A stretch of DNA of 64,000 nucleotides. It comes from Thermoguttaceae bacterium (lineage in GTDB: Bacteria; Planctomycetota; Planctomycetia; Pirellulales; Thermoguttaceae). This document shows, in pieces, positions 24,644-33,696 of the stretch. The stretch covers positions 176,415-240,414 of the forward strand of contig JAFSMO010000007.1 in the NCBI GenBank assembly GCA_017447865.1. The letters are read 5' to 3'. Both the position numbers and the translations under genes were made by a program. Within the stretch, counting starts at the first letter, position 1. The number at the start of each line of letters is the position of its first letter. The notes beneath the pieces are model-generated. The model was not told the DNA's origin, did not search any database, and saw only the letters and a list, made by a program, of their open reading frames with translations.

Positions 24644-26440
24644 TTACCGCTTCGGGATCTCGGGCGAATTGCCGGAGCCGCTCACCTTGCCCGCCCCGGA
24701 TTCGATGGTCCAGTTGTTCAGCTCGCCATCGGAGTAATTCTCTTTCAGGACGTTATCCCGGAACGTTCCCATTCCGCCGCTGCAGATATACACACCGCCG
24801 GCTTTTCCGTCGTGGATTTTGCACCCGATGACGGTTGGATTCCCCCCATTTTGAACATAGATCCCACTATTGGCGTTTCCGTAGATCTCGCAGTTGCAAA
24901 ATTCACCGCTGCCTTCTTCTTTGACGTGGATCCCAACGTCTTTCCCGTCGTGAATACGGCACTCGGTAAAACGAGGATTTCCCGAACTGCCCGCGACGAT
25001 TCCCTGTCCTTCGTTTCCATAAATCTCGCAGAAGCGAAACTCACCGCTGGCTTTCTCGTAGAGGGAGATGCCGGTCTCGATCTCATTATGGACCTTGCAT
25101 CTTGTGAAGTGGGGATTCGCGGAATCCGTTACCAAAATTCCCGCCAGATCATTTCCATAAATCTCACAGTCCAGAAACTCTCCGCGGCTTTCCCCATAAA
25201 GGAAGATGCCGATCTCTTTCTCGTTGTGGATTTTACACCTGACGAAGGTTGGGTTCCCGTTCTCCTGAATGATGATCCCTCCTTCCGCGTTTCCGTAAAT
25301 TTCGCAGTCGCAAAATTCACCGCGGCAATCCTCACAGGCAAACACCCCTCTCAGTTTCCCATCATGGATCTTGCACTCGATGACAGTCGGATTCGCAAAC
25401 TCACAGATTTCGATTCCCGATTCTTCGTTTCCGTAGATATCGCAGTTGCGGAACTCGCCGCGGCCTTCTTTACAAATGTAAACGCCTGCATCTTTTCCAT
25501 CGTAAAACTTGCACCCGGAAACGATCGGATTCGACGATTCCATGACCGTGATTCCCGATTCTTTGTTTTGGTAGATCTCGCAGTTACGGAACTTTCCGCG
25601 CCCTTCATCAAAGATGAATATGCCGTCGCCTTTCCCATCGTGGATCTTACATCCGATGAAGGTCGGATCCGACGATTCCATTACGATGACCCCCTGCATC
25701 GCGTTTGCGTAAATCTCGCAGTCTTGGAACTCGCCAAGGCCTTTCTCGTTGACGAACACGCCGCTGCTTTCCCCATCATGGATTTTACACCTGATAAAGG
25801 TCGGATTTCCTGACTTACTTATATTGATTACCGCATACTTGTTTCGATAGACTTCGCAGTCGCGGAACTCGCCTCGGCCATTATCGTTGACGATCACCCC
25901 AGATCCTTCCCCGGAATGGATTTTACATCCGATGACAGTCGGGTTTCCCAAATCATCGACATAGATTCCGGCCGTAGTATTTTCAAAAATCTCGCAGTCG
26001 CGGAACTCGCCCCGCCCTTCCTGATCGACAAACACACCCGTATATCCGTCTTTCATGATACACTTTTCGACTTTGGGATTGGCCATTTTGCTTTCGACGT
26101 AGATTCCCGACCCTTCACTGGAGGAAAGGATACAGCCGGAAATTCGCGGTGTACCGCCTGTAACGTAAAACCCACAACTCTCTTCTTCACTGGCACTGAC
26201 GGTAAGGTTTTGGAATGAGGGGCTTCCGCCCGCAATTTCGAATGCATCGGAATCAGGACAGTCAATGACCACGTCCTCCGCGCGGCCCGTCTCGCTGCAC
26301 AGGGTGATGTCGCGTGAGATCTCGATCGTTTTCTCAAGCGTGTATTTGCCCGGCTTGAGCGTGATGACCGCACCGTCCGGAGCTTTCTCGCACGCTTCCT
26401 CAAGAGTCGGGTACATGTCAGGGACAACGATTTTTGTCAT
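24644..26440 (-). CDS. Right-handed parallel beta-helix repeat protein (larger paralogue)
   Basis: 598 residues with no signal peptide or membrane segment. After an opening typical of pectate-lyase-fold proteins (YPTLEEACEKAPDGAVITLKPGKYTLEKTIEI) it runs as about nine 46-residue units, each made of two beta-helix turns: GEFRDCEIYGNxxxGI and NPTVIGCKIHDGKxxGV. This is the PbH1/NosD-type pattern, also seen in human FBXO11. Cys, Asn and Gly recur at fixed places and would form ladders inside the solenoid. Catalytic residues of a polysaccharide lyase or epimerase are not apparent, so a binding or structural role is as likely. It follows its smaller paralogue by 33 bp. Both have the same leader CTCTTTGGAGACT before the ATG. 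Confidence 0.8.
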   Translation of the reverse strand: MTKIVVPDMYPTLEEACEKAPDGAVITLKPGKYTLEKTIEISRDITLCSETGRAEDVVIDCPDSDAFEIAGGSPSFQNLTVSASEEESCGFYVTGGTPRISGCILSSSEGSGIYVESKMANPKVEKCIMKDGYTGVFVDQEGRGEFRDCEIFENTTAGIYVDDLGNPTVIGCKIHSGEGSGVIVNDNGRGEFRDCEVYRNKYAVINISKSGNPTFIRCKIHDGESSGVFVNEKGLGEFQDCEIYANAMQGVIVMESSDPTFIGCKIHDGKGDGIFIFDEGRGKFRNCEIYQNKESGITVMESSNPIVSGCKFYDGKDAGVYICKEGRGEFRNCDIYGNEESGIEICEFANPTVIECKIHDGKLRGVFACEDCRGEFCDCEIYGNAEGGIIIQENGNPTFVRCKIHNEKEIGIFLYGESRGEFLDCEIYGNDLAGILVTDSANPHFTRCKVHNEIETGISLYEKASGEFRFCEIYGNEGQGIVAGSSGNPRFTECRIHDGKDVGIHVKEEGSGEFCNCEIYGNANSGIYVQNGGNPTVIGCKIHDGKAGGVYICSGGMGTFRDNVLKENYSDGELNNWTIESGAGKVSGSGNSPEIPKR

Positions 26441-26473
26441 TTTTAGTCTCCAAAGAGATTTTCCAAAAGTTTT

Positions 26474-27859
26474 TTATTGCTCGTGGATCTCGGGCACATT
26501 TTCGGAACCGCGCACTTCACCCGCGTTGGATTCAATGTTCCAGTCGTCCGGCTCGCCGTTCGAGTAATTATCATTCAGGACGTTCTTCTCAAACGTCCCC
26601 ATGCCACCCTCGCAAATATAGACACCACCCTCTTTTCCATCGTGGATTTTACACCCAATCACGGTCGGTTTCCCGAACTCATTCACAGCGATTCCCGGAG
26701 CTTTATTCCCGTAAATCTCGCAGTCCTGAAAATGCCCACGCCCTTCATTAAAGACATACACCCCGTTTTGGTTTCCATCATAAATCCTGCATCCTGAAAC
26801 AATCGGATTAGCCGATTCCAGAACCGCGATTCCCGCTTCTTTATTTCTGTAAATCTCGCAGTCGCGGAAGACGCCTTGGCCTGCACTGGCGATGAACACT
26901 CCACAATGATTCCCGTCATGGATCTTGCATCCGGTGAAGGTGGGACTCGCCGAATAAATGACTGCGATCCCACGGCCCTCGTTTGCGTAAATCTCGCAGT
27001 CCCGGAAGTCGCCGCGCCCTTTATCGTGGACGAACACACCGTCTTCTTTCCCATCGTGGATTTTGCACCCAATGACCGTTGGATTCCCCCAATCCTGGAT
27101 GAAGATGCCGCTTTTTTCGTTTGCGTAAAACTCGCAGTCGCGGAACTCGCCGCGGCCTCCTTCAGAGATGAGCAAACCGGCATCTTTCCCATCATGAATT
27201 TTACACCCGATGAAGATCGGATTCCCCAAATACGCGACGGAGATTCCCGGAGCTTTGTTCCCGTAAATGTCGCAGTCGCGGAACTCGCCGTTGCCTTCAT
27301 CACAAATGATCACACCGAGAGACTTCCCATCATGGAACTTGCATCTGATGAAGGTCGGATTTCCGGACTCCGCCACGACAACTCCGGTCGTGTTGTTCCC
27401 GTAAATGTCGCAGTCGCGGAACTCGCCGCGGCCTTCCTCACTGACAGCCACACCGGCTTTGGAGCAGTTTTTCACAATACATTTTTCTACTGTAGGATTG
27501 GTGTCTTTCCCAGTGATGTCAATTCCAGCGGTGATGACACAGCGGAAAAGTCTGGGCGTACCGCCTTCAATGTTAAAACCCAGGAATAAATCTTCGTTTC
27601 CTTCCGAAGTATTGCCAACAGTGAGGTTTTGAAAAGAGGGACTTCCGCCCGTAATTTTGAAAACTTCGGAATGGGGACAGTCGATAAGCACATCTTCCGC
27701 CCGGCCCGTCTCACTGCACAGCGTGAGGTCGCGAGAGATCTCGATCGTTTTCTCGAGCGTGTATTTGCCCGGCCTGATCATGATGATCGTACCATCCGGG
27801 GCTTTCTCGCACGCTTCTTCCAGAGTCGGGTACATGTCAGGGACGTAGATTTTGGCCAT
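26474..27859 (-). CDS. Right-handed parallel beta-helix repeat protein (smaller paralogue)
   Basis: 461 residues, closely related to the downstream gene: the first 80 residues are nearly the same (MAKIYVPDMYPTLEEACEKA) and the body has about six of the same 46-residue double turns (GEFRDCDIYGNxxxG, NPTxIGCKIHDGK). The C-terminus (NIESNAGEVRGSENVPEI) matches the end of the paralogue. No signal peptide. The pair arose by tandem duplication with later change in repeat number. GGAG before the ATG is the ribosome binding site. It begins 36 bp after the end of rarA on the same strand, so read-through from rarA is possible. Function unknown. Confidence 0.8.
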   Translation of the reverse strand: MAKIYVPDMYPTLEEACEKAPDGTIIMIRPGKYTLEKTIEISRDLTLCSETGRAEDVLIDCPHSEVFKITGGSPSFQNLTVGNTSEGNEDLFLGFNIEGGTPRLFRCVITAGIDITGKDTNPTVEKCIVKNCSKAGVAVSEEGRGEFRDCDIYGNNTTGVVVAESGNPTFIRCKFHDGKSLGVIICDEGNGEFRDCDIYGNKAPGISVAYLGNPIFIGCKIHDGKDAGLLISEGGRGEFRDCEFYANEKSGIFIQDWGNPTVIGCKIHDGKEDGVFVHDKGRGDFRDCEIYANEGRGIAVIYSASPTFTGCKIHDGNHCGVFIASAGQGVFRDCEIYRNKEAGIAVLESANPIVSGCRIYDGNQNGVYVFNEGRGHFQDCEIYGNKAPGIAVNEFGKPTVIGCKIHDGKEGGVYICEGGMGTFEKNVLNDNYSNGEPDDWNIESNAGEVRGSENVPEIHEQ

Positions 27860-27895
27860 TTTCAGTCTCCAAAGAGGATTTCAGGATGAGGGACG

Positions 27896-29221
27896 CTAAC
27901 GGTTCGAATCGTCCTTTTCTTCTCTTCTGGCGCGGATGAATTCCAGTCTGGCAGCGATCTCCGCCTCCATGCCGCGGCCGGTGGGGAAGTAGTACCGGCG
28001 GTCCACGCCCAGGTAGTCCTGTGCCGCGATGGCGTCCGGGTACTCGTGGGCGTACTGGTAGCCAACGTGGCCGAGCCGCTTGCAGGCGTCGAAATTATTG
28101 TCGCGCAGGTGCATCGGAACGGGAACGACCCCTTTTTCCTTCACGTCGTCCCGGGCACAGTAGATCGCGTTCGTAGCCGAGTTGGATTTCGGAGCGGTGG
28201 CGAGGTAGATCACCGTTTGCGCCAGATTCAGCTGGCATTCCGGCAGGCCGATCATTTCGCACGCCTGAGCGCACGCCACCGCCAGCGGAAGCGCATGAGG
28301 GTCGGCGTTTCCCACGTCCTCGGAGGCCAAAATCACGAGCCGCCGGGCGAGAAAACGCACTTCCTCGCCCCCCTCCAACATTCGGGCGAGCCAGTAGATC
28401 GCCGCGTCCGGGTCGCTGCCGCGCACGCTTTTGATCAGGGCGCTGATCACGTCGTAGTGCGAATCGCCGTCCCGGTCGTGGCCGGTGATCCGCTTCTGAA
28501 CCGACTCGGCCGCCATTTCGAGCGTGAAGTGGATCGGATTCGCGAAGGTGGAAAGGACGCCGATTTCCAGTGCGGAAAGCGCTCGCCGGGCGTCGCCTTC
28601 GGCCGTCTGGGCGAGGTACTCCAGCGCGTCGTCGTCCATCTGGATCTTCATGTTCCCGAGGCCCCGCTCTTTGTCGGTCAGGGCGTTTCGCAGGATCGTT
28701 TTGATGTTTTCGATCGTCAGCGCGTGGAACTCGAAGAGCCGGCTGCGGCTCAGGAGCGCGTTATTCACGGTGAAAAACGGGTTTTCGGTCGTCGCGCCGA
28801 CCAGCGTGACGATCCCCTCCTCCACGTCCGGGAGCAGAACGTCCTGCTGCGCTTTGTTGAACCGGTGGATCTCATCGACGAAAAGGAGCGTCCGCCGCCC
28901 CTCCGCCGCGACCGTGTCGGCCGCCTGGGTGAGGATCTCGCGCAGTTCCTTCACGCCGTTCGTCACGGCCGAGATCTGGCAGAAATCTGCGTTCGACTCG
29001 ACCGCCAGGAGCTTGGCCAGCGTGGTCTTCCCCGTGCCGGGCGGGCCGAAAAAAATCACTGAGCCGAGACGGTCCGCCTTGAGCAGACGCCGAAGCATTT
29101 TTCCCGGAGCCAGAAAATCCTCCTGACCCACGAACTCGTCGAGGTTTCGGGGCCGCATCCGGGCCGCCAGCGGCTGGATCTTACGGCGGTTTTCGTCTTC
29201 TATGGAATCAAAAAGCGACAT
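27896..29221 (-). CDS. rarA: RarA (MgsA) replication-associated recombination AAA+ ATPase
   Basis: 441 residues from the ATG at 29221 (MSLFDSIEDENRR), the normal length for RarA; the open frame extends upstream to 29506 but that part is Arg/Pro-rich and not family-like. Walker A is FFGPPGTGKTTLAKLL, Walker B LLFVDEIHRFNKAQQD, and sensor 1 is TLVGATTENPFF, all as in RarA/WRNIP1. The C-terminal domain includes HYDVISALIKSVRGSDPDAAIYWLARML and DVGNADPHALPLA, the tetramerisation region typical of the family. RarA acts at stalled replication forks with SSB. This copy is complete. It is upstream of the two beta-helix genes and 68 bp downstream of the caspase-like candidate. Confidence 0.95.
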   Translation of the reverse strand: MSLFDSIEDENRRKIQPLAARMRPRNLDEFVGQEDFLAPGKMLRRLLKADRLGSVIFFGPPGTGKTTLAKLLAVESNADFCQISAVTNGVKELREILTQAADTVAAEGRRTLLFVDEIHRFNKAQQDVLLPDVEEGIVTLVGATTENPFFTVNNALLSRSRLFEFHALTIENIKTILRNALTDKERGLGNMKIQMDDDALEYLAQTAEGDARRALSALEIGVLSTFANPIHFTLEMAAESVQKRITGHDRDGDSHYDVISALIKSVRGSDPDAAIYWLARMLEGGEEVRFLARRLVILASEDVGNADPHALPLAVACAQACEMIGLPECQLNLAQTVIYLATAPKSNSATNAIYCARDDVKEKGVVPVPMHLRDNNFDACKRLGHVGYQYAHEYPDAIAAQDYLGVDRRYYFPTGRGMEAEIAARLEFIRARREEKDDSNR

Positions 29222-29289
29222 TTCAAAGGTCCTGAACGGGTAAACTTTGCAGGGGAAACCTGAGCGTTGGGTTTCGTCTCGGCCGGGCT

Positions 29290-30729
29290 TTAATTGGAGG
29301 CGGTTTTTTCCACCAGGATGAAAACCCTTCCTTTCATCACGCTCGGCCCATCGACGGATTCCCCCACGGCTTCCGGCGGGAGGATCTGGACCAGCGGGCG
29401 GCCGGAACTCCCCGCATTCGCCGCGTCGCGTGTTTCGCCGGCGTTTCCCGGGTCCCCGGTCTGGTTCTGGGCCTCGACGGTCTTCCGTGAGACGTTCAGC
29501 GTCCAACCGCCGTCCGGTTTTTTCGTCAGTTCCTGCGCCCAGAACGTCCCTTTCTGAGGCGGCGCGAGGCGCGACTCCCAGGCCGGGTCGCCGTAAAACG
29601 CCACCGTGTCGCGGTCGTAAAGAAGGCCCTGAACGTCACGTTTCTGGTCGTTGGAAAGCTCGTTGAACCGTTTTTGGATCTCCTCTTTGGACTCTGCGGT
29701 GGTCAATTCCGGCAAAAGCTGCATCAGGCGGTACGTCAGCGCCTGGTTCGACGCGAAAAACGCCTCCGCGCACGTGAACTGGCCGGGCTGACCGAGGTAA
29801 TATTCCAGCACGCCCCAGCCCATGTAACCGAACCAGGTCGGGACCGTGTAGCCGACGAACGCGTTCACGCCGAGGGAGTGGAACTCGGCCAGGACCATGC
29901 AGTCCCGATCGTCCACGTTTCCGATGAGGCAGTTCCCCGCCGCGATGTGGACTTTCGGGCCGTCGCACGTCACCGGGAACGGCTCACCCTCAAGCGGGCA
30001 GGCCAAATATTCGCCGTTTTTCGAGCGGAAGCAGCCGTTTCTGTAGGAGTAGCCCGGCTGCCAGTCGTGGCTCGTGGCGTGGGCGGAGGTGAGGAAAAGG
30101 TCGGCCCCTTTCCACGCCTCGGCCAGCGCACGGGTCGTGTCGCCCGGCCCGTCCGTGTGGTCCGTAATCACCGCCTTGCCGTCCGGCCCGACCGTTTTTT
30201 CGACGTAGTGGTTTTTGCGGCCTTCATCGTACCAGACCCCCGACTCGAAACTTTCGAGCGGCATCGGGGAGATCCCGGCCACCCGGCGGACCGTCAGCGG
30301 CTCGGAGCAGGAAGCGACCCGCAGCGCGTCCTCGGGCGTGAACCCGGTGATGATCCCCCAGATCGTGTCCGTGTACGGATCGTCGTTCAGCACGCGGGTG
30401 AGCTGGTGGATCTGGCGCACGCGCGTCTCGCCAAGCTCCTCGGGCCGAAGAAGGAAGCACGAGTAGTACGGCATCAGTTCGCGCATCCGGCCGACGAACG
30501 CCTTCAGCGCCTCTTCATCCGCGTCCAGGGCGGGGATCTCGACGCGATGAACGTCAAAACGCTCTGCGTATTTCTTCTCCAGCGCCTGGACCGATTTTTC
30601 CCACGCGGGGTCCGCGAAAGTCTCGGCCGAGGAAACGACCGCGTAAACGGCCTTCTGGGGTGAAGTCTGGGCGTTCAGCGAGGCCGCGATGCTGATGAAA
30701 ACGACGAAAAAGGTGAGTAAGCTGCGCAT
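29290..30729 (-). CDS. Secreted protein, possible caspase-fold (C25-like) peptidase
   Basis: 479 residues from the ATG at 30729, which opens a signal peptide (MRSLLTFFVVFISIAASLNAQ). Not firmly recognised. The N-terminal part reads YAVVSSAETFADPAWEKSV and continues with ordered alpha/beta sequence. Two motifs suggest a clan CD (gingipain/caspase-like) His-Cys pair: FLTSAHATSHDW and HIAAGNCLIGNVD, each at the end of a hydrophobic strand as in that fold, followed by HSLGVNAFVGYTVPTWFGYMG, which resembles the strand after the catalytic Cys. The C-terminal 100 residues hold WTLNVSRKTVEAQNQ and a beta-rich tail. If correct, it is an extracytoplasmic cysteine peptidase; an inactive homologue is also possible. 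It follows the phosphoesterase gene by 56 bp and may share its transcript. Confidence 0.45.
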   Translation of the reverse strand: MRSLLTFFVVFISIAASLNAQTSPQKAVYAVVSSAETFADPAWEKSVQALEKKYAERFDVHRVEIPALDADEEALKAFVGRMRELMPYYSCFLLRPEELGETRVRQIHQLTRVLNDDPYTDTIWGIITGFTPEDALRVASCSEPLTVRRVAGISPMPLESFESGVWYDEGRKNHYVEKTVGPDGKAVITDHTDGPGDTTRALAEAWKGADLFLTSAHATSHDWQPGYSYRNGCFRSKNGEYLACPLEGEPFPVTCDGPKVHIAAGNCLIGNVDDRDCMVLAEFHSLGVNAFVGYTVPTWFGYMGWGVLEYYLGQPGQFTCAEAFFASNQALTYRLMQLLPELTTAESKEEIQKRFNELSNDQKRDVQGLLYDRDTVAFYGDPAWESRLAPPQKGTFWAQELTKKPDGGWTLNVSRKTVEAQNQTGDPGNAGETRDAANAGSSGRPLVQILPPEAVGESVDGPSVMKGRVFILVEKTASN

Positions 30730-30785
30730 TTTTTTGGGTCTTGAATTGAAAAAAGGAAATGAAACTGAAAGCCGTGCGGGCGGAT

Positions 30786-31784
30786 TCATTGCTTTTCGAA
30801 AACGATTTCTTTGCCGTTCAGCGGGTCGGTCTCGTCGAGCGTCCAGAGCGTGAAGCGGTACGCGCCCGGCAGGATCTGCATTTTCACGATCGCCGGCGGG
30901 GTCTGGAACGTTCCAACGCCCACGACGCCGGCGCTGGGAATGCTCAGGCTGCGCGGCGAGTCGGTCTTCGAACGGTAAAAATTATGGAAGTGGCCGTGGA
31001 TCCAGCCCTGGAACTGCGGGAAGTCTTTGAACTGCGGGAAAAACGCCTCGACGTCCGTCGGGTGATGGCCGCAGAAGAAGATCGGCCGGTCGGCTGGCTG
31101 CGCCTTCAGCACGGACTCCATCCACGTGACCTGCTCGGGGAAAAACGCGCCGTGGTAGCGCAAGTAGCCGTCGTTTTCGGCGTACTTTTCCTTCTGGGCG
31201 GGCGTGAACCACTTTTCCCAGTCGCCGCGCAGAGGGTCGAACGTTTCAAAAAGGACGAAATCCACGTCCTTCAGCGAGACGCGGAACGCCTGCCAGTCTT
31301 TCGTCGGCGAGATGGAACGGGGGCCGAACTCGGAAAAGACGCGCAGGTAAACGTCGTTCTGCTGGGCCACTTGCGGCCGGTCGTGGTTTCCCATGATTTT
31401 CGCGTACGGGATCCCCGCGTCATCGAGCGGCTTGAGCGTTTCTTTAACCAGCTTGTAGCCATCCTCGGACGGGACGTTAATGTCGTCGCCGAGCATGATG
31501 ACGTACGCCGGGCGCGGGTCCATCGCCACGATCCGGCTCACCCAGGTGCGGAGATTCGCCAGCGTGTCGTATTCGACGCGGAATTCGCCCTCACGCCCGG
31601 TTGGCGTGTAGCTGAAATCCATCGACGGGCCGCGCTTCGTCTCGACCGGGGAGACGTAACGGACCGAGGGCTTCACGTCGCAGTGGAAGTCGGAAAGAAA
31701 CAGAACGAGGTTTTCGTCCACCGTCACCGCATGGGCGAGGGCCGCGAACGTCAGGAAAAAAAGGATGGTGAGGAAACGTTTCAT
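30786..31784 (-). CDS. Secreted calcineurin-like metallophosphoesterase
   Basis: 332 residues with a signal peptide (MKRFLTILFFLTFAALAHA). The metal-binding blocks are in order: FLSDFHCD, MLGDDINVP, IMGNHDRP, FFCGHHPTD and IHGHFHNF, so both metal sites look complete. Members hydrolyse phosphomonoesters or diesters, including purple acid phosphatase-like enzymes, in the periplasm or outside. Secretion suggests phosphate scavenging or glycan/nucleotide breakdown. The gene is upstream of the caspase-like candidate. A long block of GC-rich repeats (31815-32062) separates it from the corrinoid-activation gene, and no promoter could be identified between them. The weak GAGAAC before the ATG is the only ribosome binding site candidate. 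Confidence 0.88.
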   Translation of the reverse strand: MKRFLTILFFLTFAALAHAVTVDENLVLFLSDFHCDVKPSVRYVSPVETKRGPSMDFSYTPTGREGEFRVEYDTLANLRTWVSRIVAMDPRPAYVIMLGDDINVPSEDGYKLVKETLKPLDDAGIPYAKIMGNHDRPQVAQQNDVYLRVFSEFGPRSISPTKDWQAFRVSLKDVDFVLFETFDPLRGDWEKWFTPAQKEKYAENDGYLRYHGAFFPEQVTWMESVLKAQPADRPIFFCGHHPTDVEAFFPQFKDFPQFQGWIHGHFHNFYRSKTDSPRSLSIPSAGVVGVGTFQTPPAIVKMQILPGAYRFTLWTLDETDPLNGKEIVFEKQ

Positions 31785-31814
31785 GATTAAGTTCTCAAAA
31801 TTGGAGGGGTGATT

Positions 31815-32062
31815 TTAAAGCCCCCCTCTTCGAGGGGGGTGGCGCGTCAGCGCCGGGGGGAGTTGATTGGCGCGGTCACGTGACTCCTCCAGTCTCGCTG
31901 CGCGAGCCAGCCCCCTCAAGGAGGGGGCCTTTAAATTGGGGAGCTGGGGGAGTTTACGGTGGCATGACTGCCACCGCTCGCCAGGCTTTCTTAAAATGGC
32001 GCGGTCACGTGACTCCTCCAGTCTCGCTGCGCGAGCCAGCCCCCTCAAGGAGGGGGCCTTTA
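31815..32062. repeat. Composite GC-rich repeat block with covarying-stem hairpin
   Basis: A CCCCCCTCTTCGAGGGGGG hairpin with flanks at the left end; two direct copies of a 46-bp unit (ACTCCTCCAGTCTCGCTGCG onward) at about 31881 and 32010, each ending in CCCCCTCAAGGAGGGGGCC; and between them a reverse copy of the covarying hairpin (31953-31982, stem GGTGGCA/TGCCACC). A similar composite lies at 62485-62640. Non-coding. Confidence 0.75.
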
Positions 32063-33673
32063 TCACGGCCAAAACATTGAATCCATAAAAACGTCGGAAA
32101 AGCCTTCCTCCTGCGAAAGATCCACGCACTGAGTCCCATGCGCCAACGTTTCCGCCGCCGCCCAGCGTTCCGTGGAGACCGCCGCCTGGACCGCGCCGGC
32201 CAGCGAGGAGTTTCCGATGAATTCGACCCGGTCGAGTGGGATCTCCGCCGGGACCAGGCCGAGACGCTGGGCGCAGGCGGGGCGAATGTTTCGGCCAAAA
32301 CCACCTGCGACGCGGAAGCTTGCCAGCTCGGAGGGGGAAATCCCGCTGCGCCTGAGCAGAAGCGTCACGCCCGTGCGGATCGCGCCGGCCGCCAGCTGGA
32401 TCTTCCGGAAGTCTTCCTGAGTCACGCAGAATTTTCCGACCAGACGAAAGACCAGTTCCCCGTTTTCAAACTGGATCCGGTTCGCCCACGATTCGTGCGA
32501 GTTGGGGGCCCCGGCGGAAATTTCCTCGGGTTCCAGGAGCCGGCCGTCGGCGGTCAGGAGGCCCTGATTCAGGAGCTGGACCGTGAGTTCGACCAGGCCG
32601 GAGCCGCAAATTCCGCAGATCGGCGCGTCCTGGACCGTCGCAACGCGGAACTGGCCGTTTTCGCTCCAGACGCGGCAAATGGCGCCGGGCTCCGCGCACA
32701 TTCCGCACGAAATCTCGGCCCCTTCAAAGCACGGACCCGCGGCGGTCGCGCAGCCGATCCTTCCCGCGTCGGTTTCGAGGACCATCTCGCCGTTCGTCCC
32801 CAGGTCGATGAGGAAGGCGGGCTTTTTCGGGGGACTCGTGACCAAAAGCCCCGCCGTGATGTCGCCGCCGACGAATGGGCCGATGACCGGGAAAACGCGG
32901 ACCGACGTCTCGGGCGCCAAAAAGTTCAGCCCGCCGTTCCAGACCGGGTCGTCGGCGGAGTAATCGGTCCGAAGCTCCGGAGCCGAGCGGAAAGGGAAGG
33001 CCGCGAGCGTCTGAAGGTCAAGCCCCAGCGCCGTTTCTTCCATCGTCGTGTTTCCCGAGAAAACCAGGCGTTTGATCTGGCCCAAGTCGGTGAGTTTTTC
33101 GGAAGGCGCGCCGAGCTCCGAGCGGATTTTCGCGCCGCCGGAGATCAGCTCGACGGTCATTTCGCGGACCGCTTTCAGAAGAAGCGCCTGAAGGACGCGC
33201 GGGTGGTCCGGCGCACCGCCTGCGTACTGGATCCTCGAGATCACGTCCGCCCCGAACGCCCGCTGGGGATTCGTCCGGAACGTCCGCGCGAGGATTTGCT
33301 TCCCTTTGAGCAGAACCGCCGCCAGCGTCGTGGTCCCAAGGTCGAACGCGACGGAAAACGCGCTTTCCATTTCGGGGTCAGGCCGAAGATTTTCCAGAAA
33401 CTCATCCGGGAAGCAGGTCAAAATCGGGAGCGACTTTTGCACCGGCGGCTCGGTCAGAAGGACGCGCATTTCCGGCTCGACCGTCGTTTGGCACGCGAGC
33501 ACGGAACGCCCGCCGGCGAGCTGGACCGTGCACTTTCCGCAAAGTCCCCGGCCCCCGCACGGCATCGTGGAGAGCGTGGGGAAATGCGTACGGATCACGT
33601 CGGAAAGCCGCGCGTCTTCCGGGGCTTCGACCGTCCTGCGCTGATTGGGAAAGTGGATCCTTACCTGGGCCAT
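32063..33673 (-). CDS. Ferredoxin-ASKHA protein, corrinoid-protein activator (RACo type)
   Basis: 536 residues from the ATG at 33673; the frame can be extended to a TTG at 33700 with no support. The N-terminus is a plant-type 2Fe-2S ferredoxin domain (CGGRGLCGKC, with a fourth Cys in SVLACQTT). The rest is a DUF4445/ASKHA ATPase-like domain: FDLGTTTLAAVLL and FLIDLGTNGEMVL are the two phosphate-binding blocks, with CGICGSGLVEL and VAGGFGRNI further on. Members such as RACo reductively reactivate cob(II)alamin in corrinoid methyltransferase systems, using ATP to drive electron transfer. No corrinoid protein or methyltransferase gene is in the window, so the partner is elsewhere. Start 23 bp from the end of the PmoA-family gene suggests co-transcription. 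Implies an anaerobic C1 or demethylation pathway. Confidence 0.88.
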   Translation of the reverse strand: MAQVRIHFPNQRRTVEAPEDARLSDVIRTHFPTLSTMPCGGRGLCGKCTVQLAGGRSVLACQTTVEPEMRVLLTEPPVQKSLPILTCFPDEFLENLRPDPEMESAFSVAFDLGTTTLAAVLLKGKQILARTFRTNPQRAFGADVISRIQYAGGAPDHPRVLQALLLKAVREMTVELISGGAKIRSELGAPSEKLTDLGQIKRLVFSGNTTMEETALGLDLQTLAAFPFRSAPELRTDYSADDPVWNGGLNFLAPETSVRVFPVIGPFVGGDITAGLLVTSPPKKPAFLIDLGTNGEMVLETDAGRIGCATAAGPCFEGAEISCGMCAEPGAICRVWSENGQFRVATVQDAPICGICGSGLVELTVQLLNQGLLTADGRLLEPEEISAGAPNSHESWANRIQFENGELVFRLVGKFCVTQEDFRKIQLAAGAIRTGVTLLLRRSGISPSELASFRVAGGFGRNIRPACAQRLGLVPAEIPLDRVEFIGNSSLAGAVQAAVSTERWAAAETLAHGTQCVDLSQEEGFSDVFMDSMFWP

Positions 33674-33696
33674 TTCGTCCGTTCCATCAGGAAAAA

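Noticed and set aside
27896..27912. tRNA T-loop-like GGTTCGAATC at the end of rarA
   Set aside because: It lies within the coding sequence of rarA and no cloverleaf can be formed around it.
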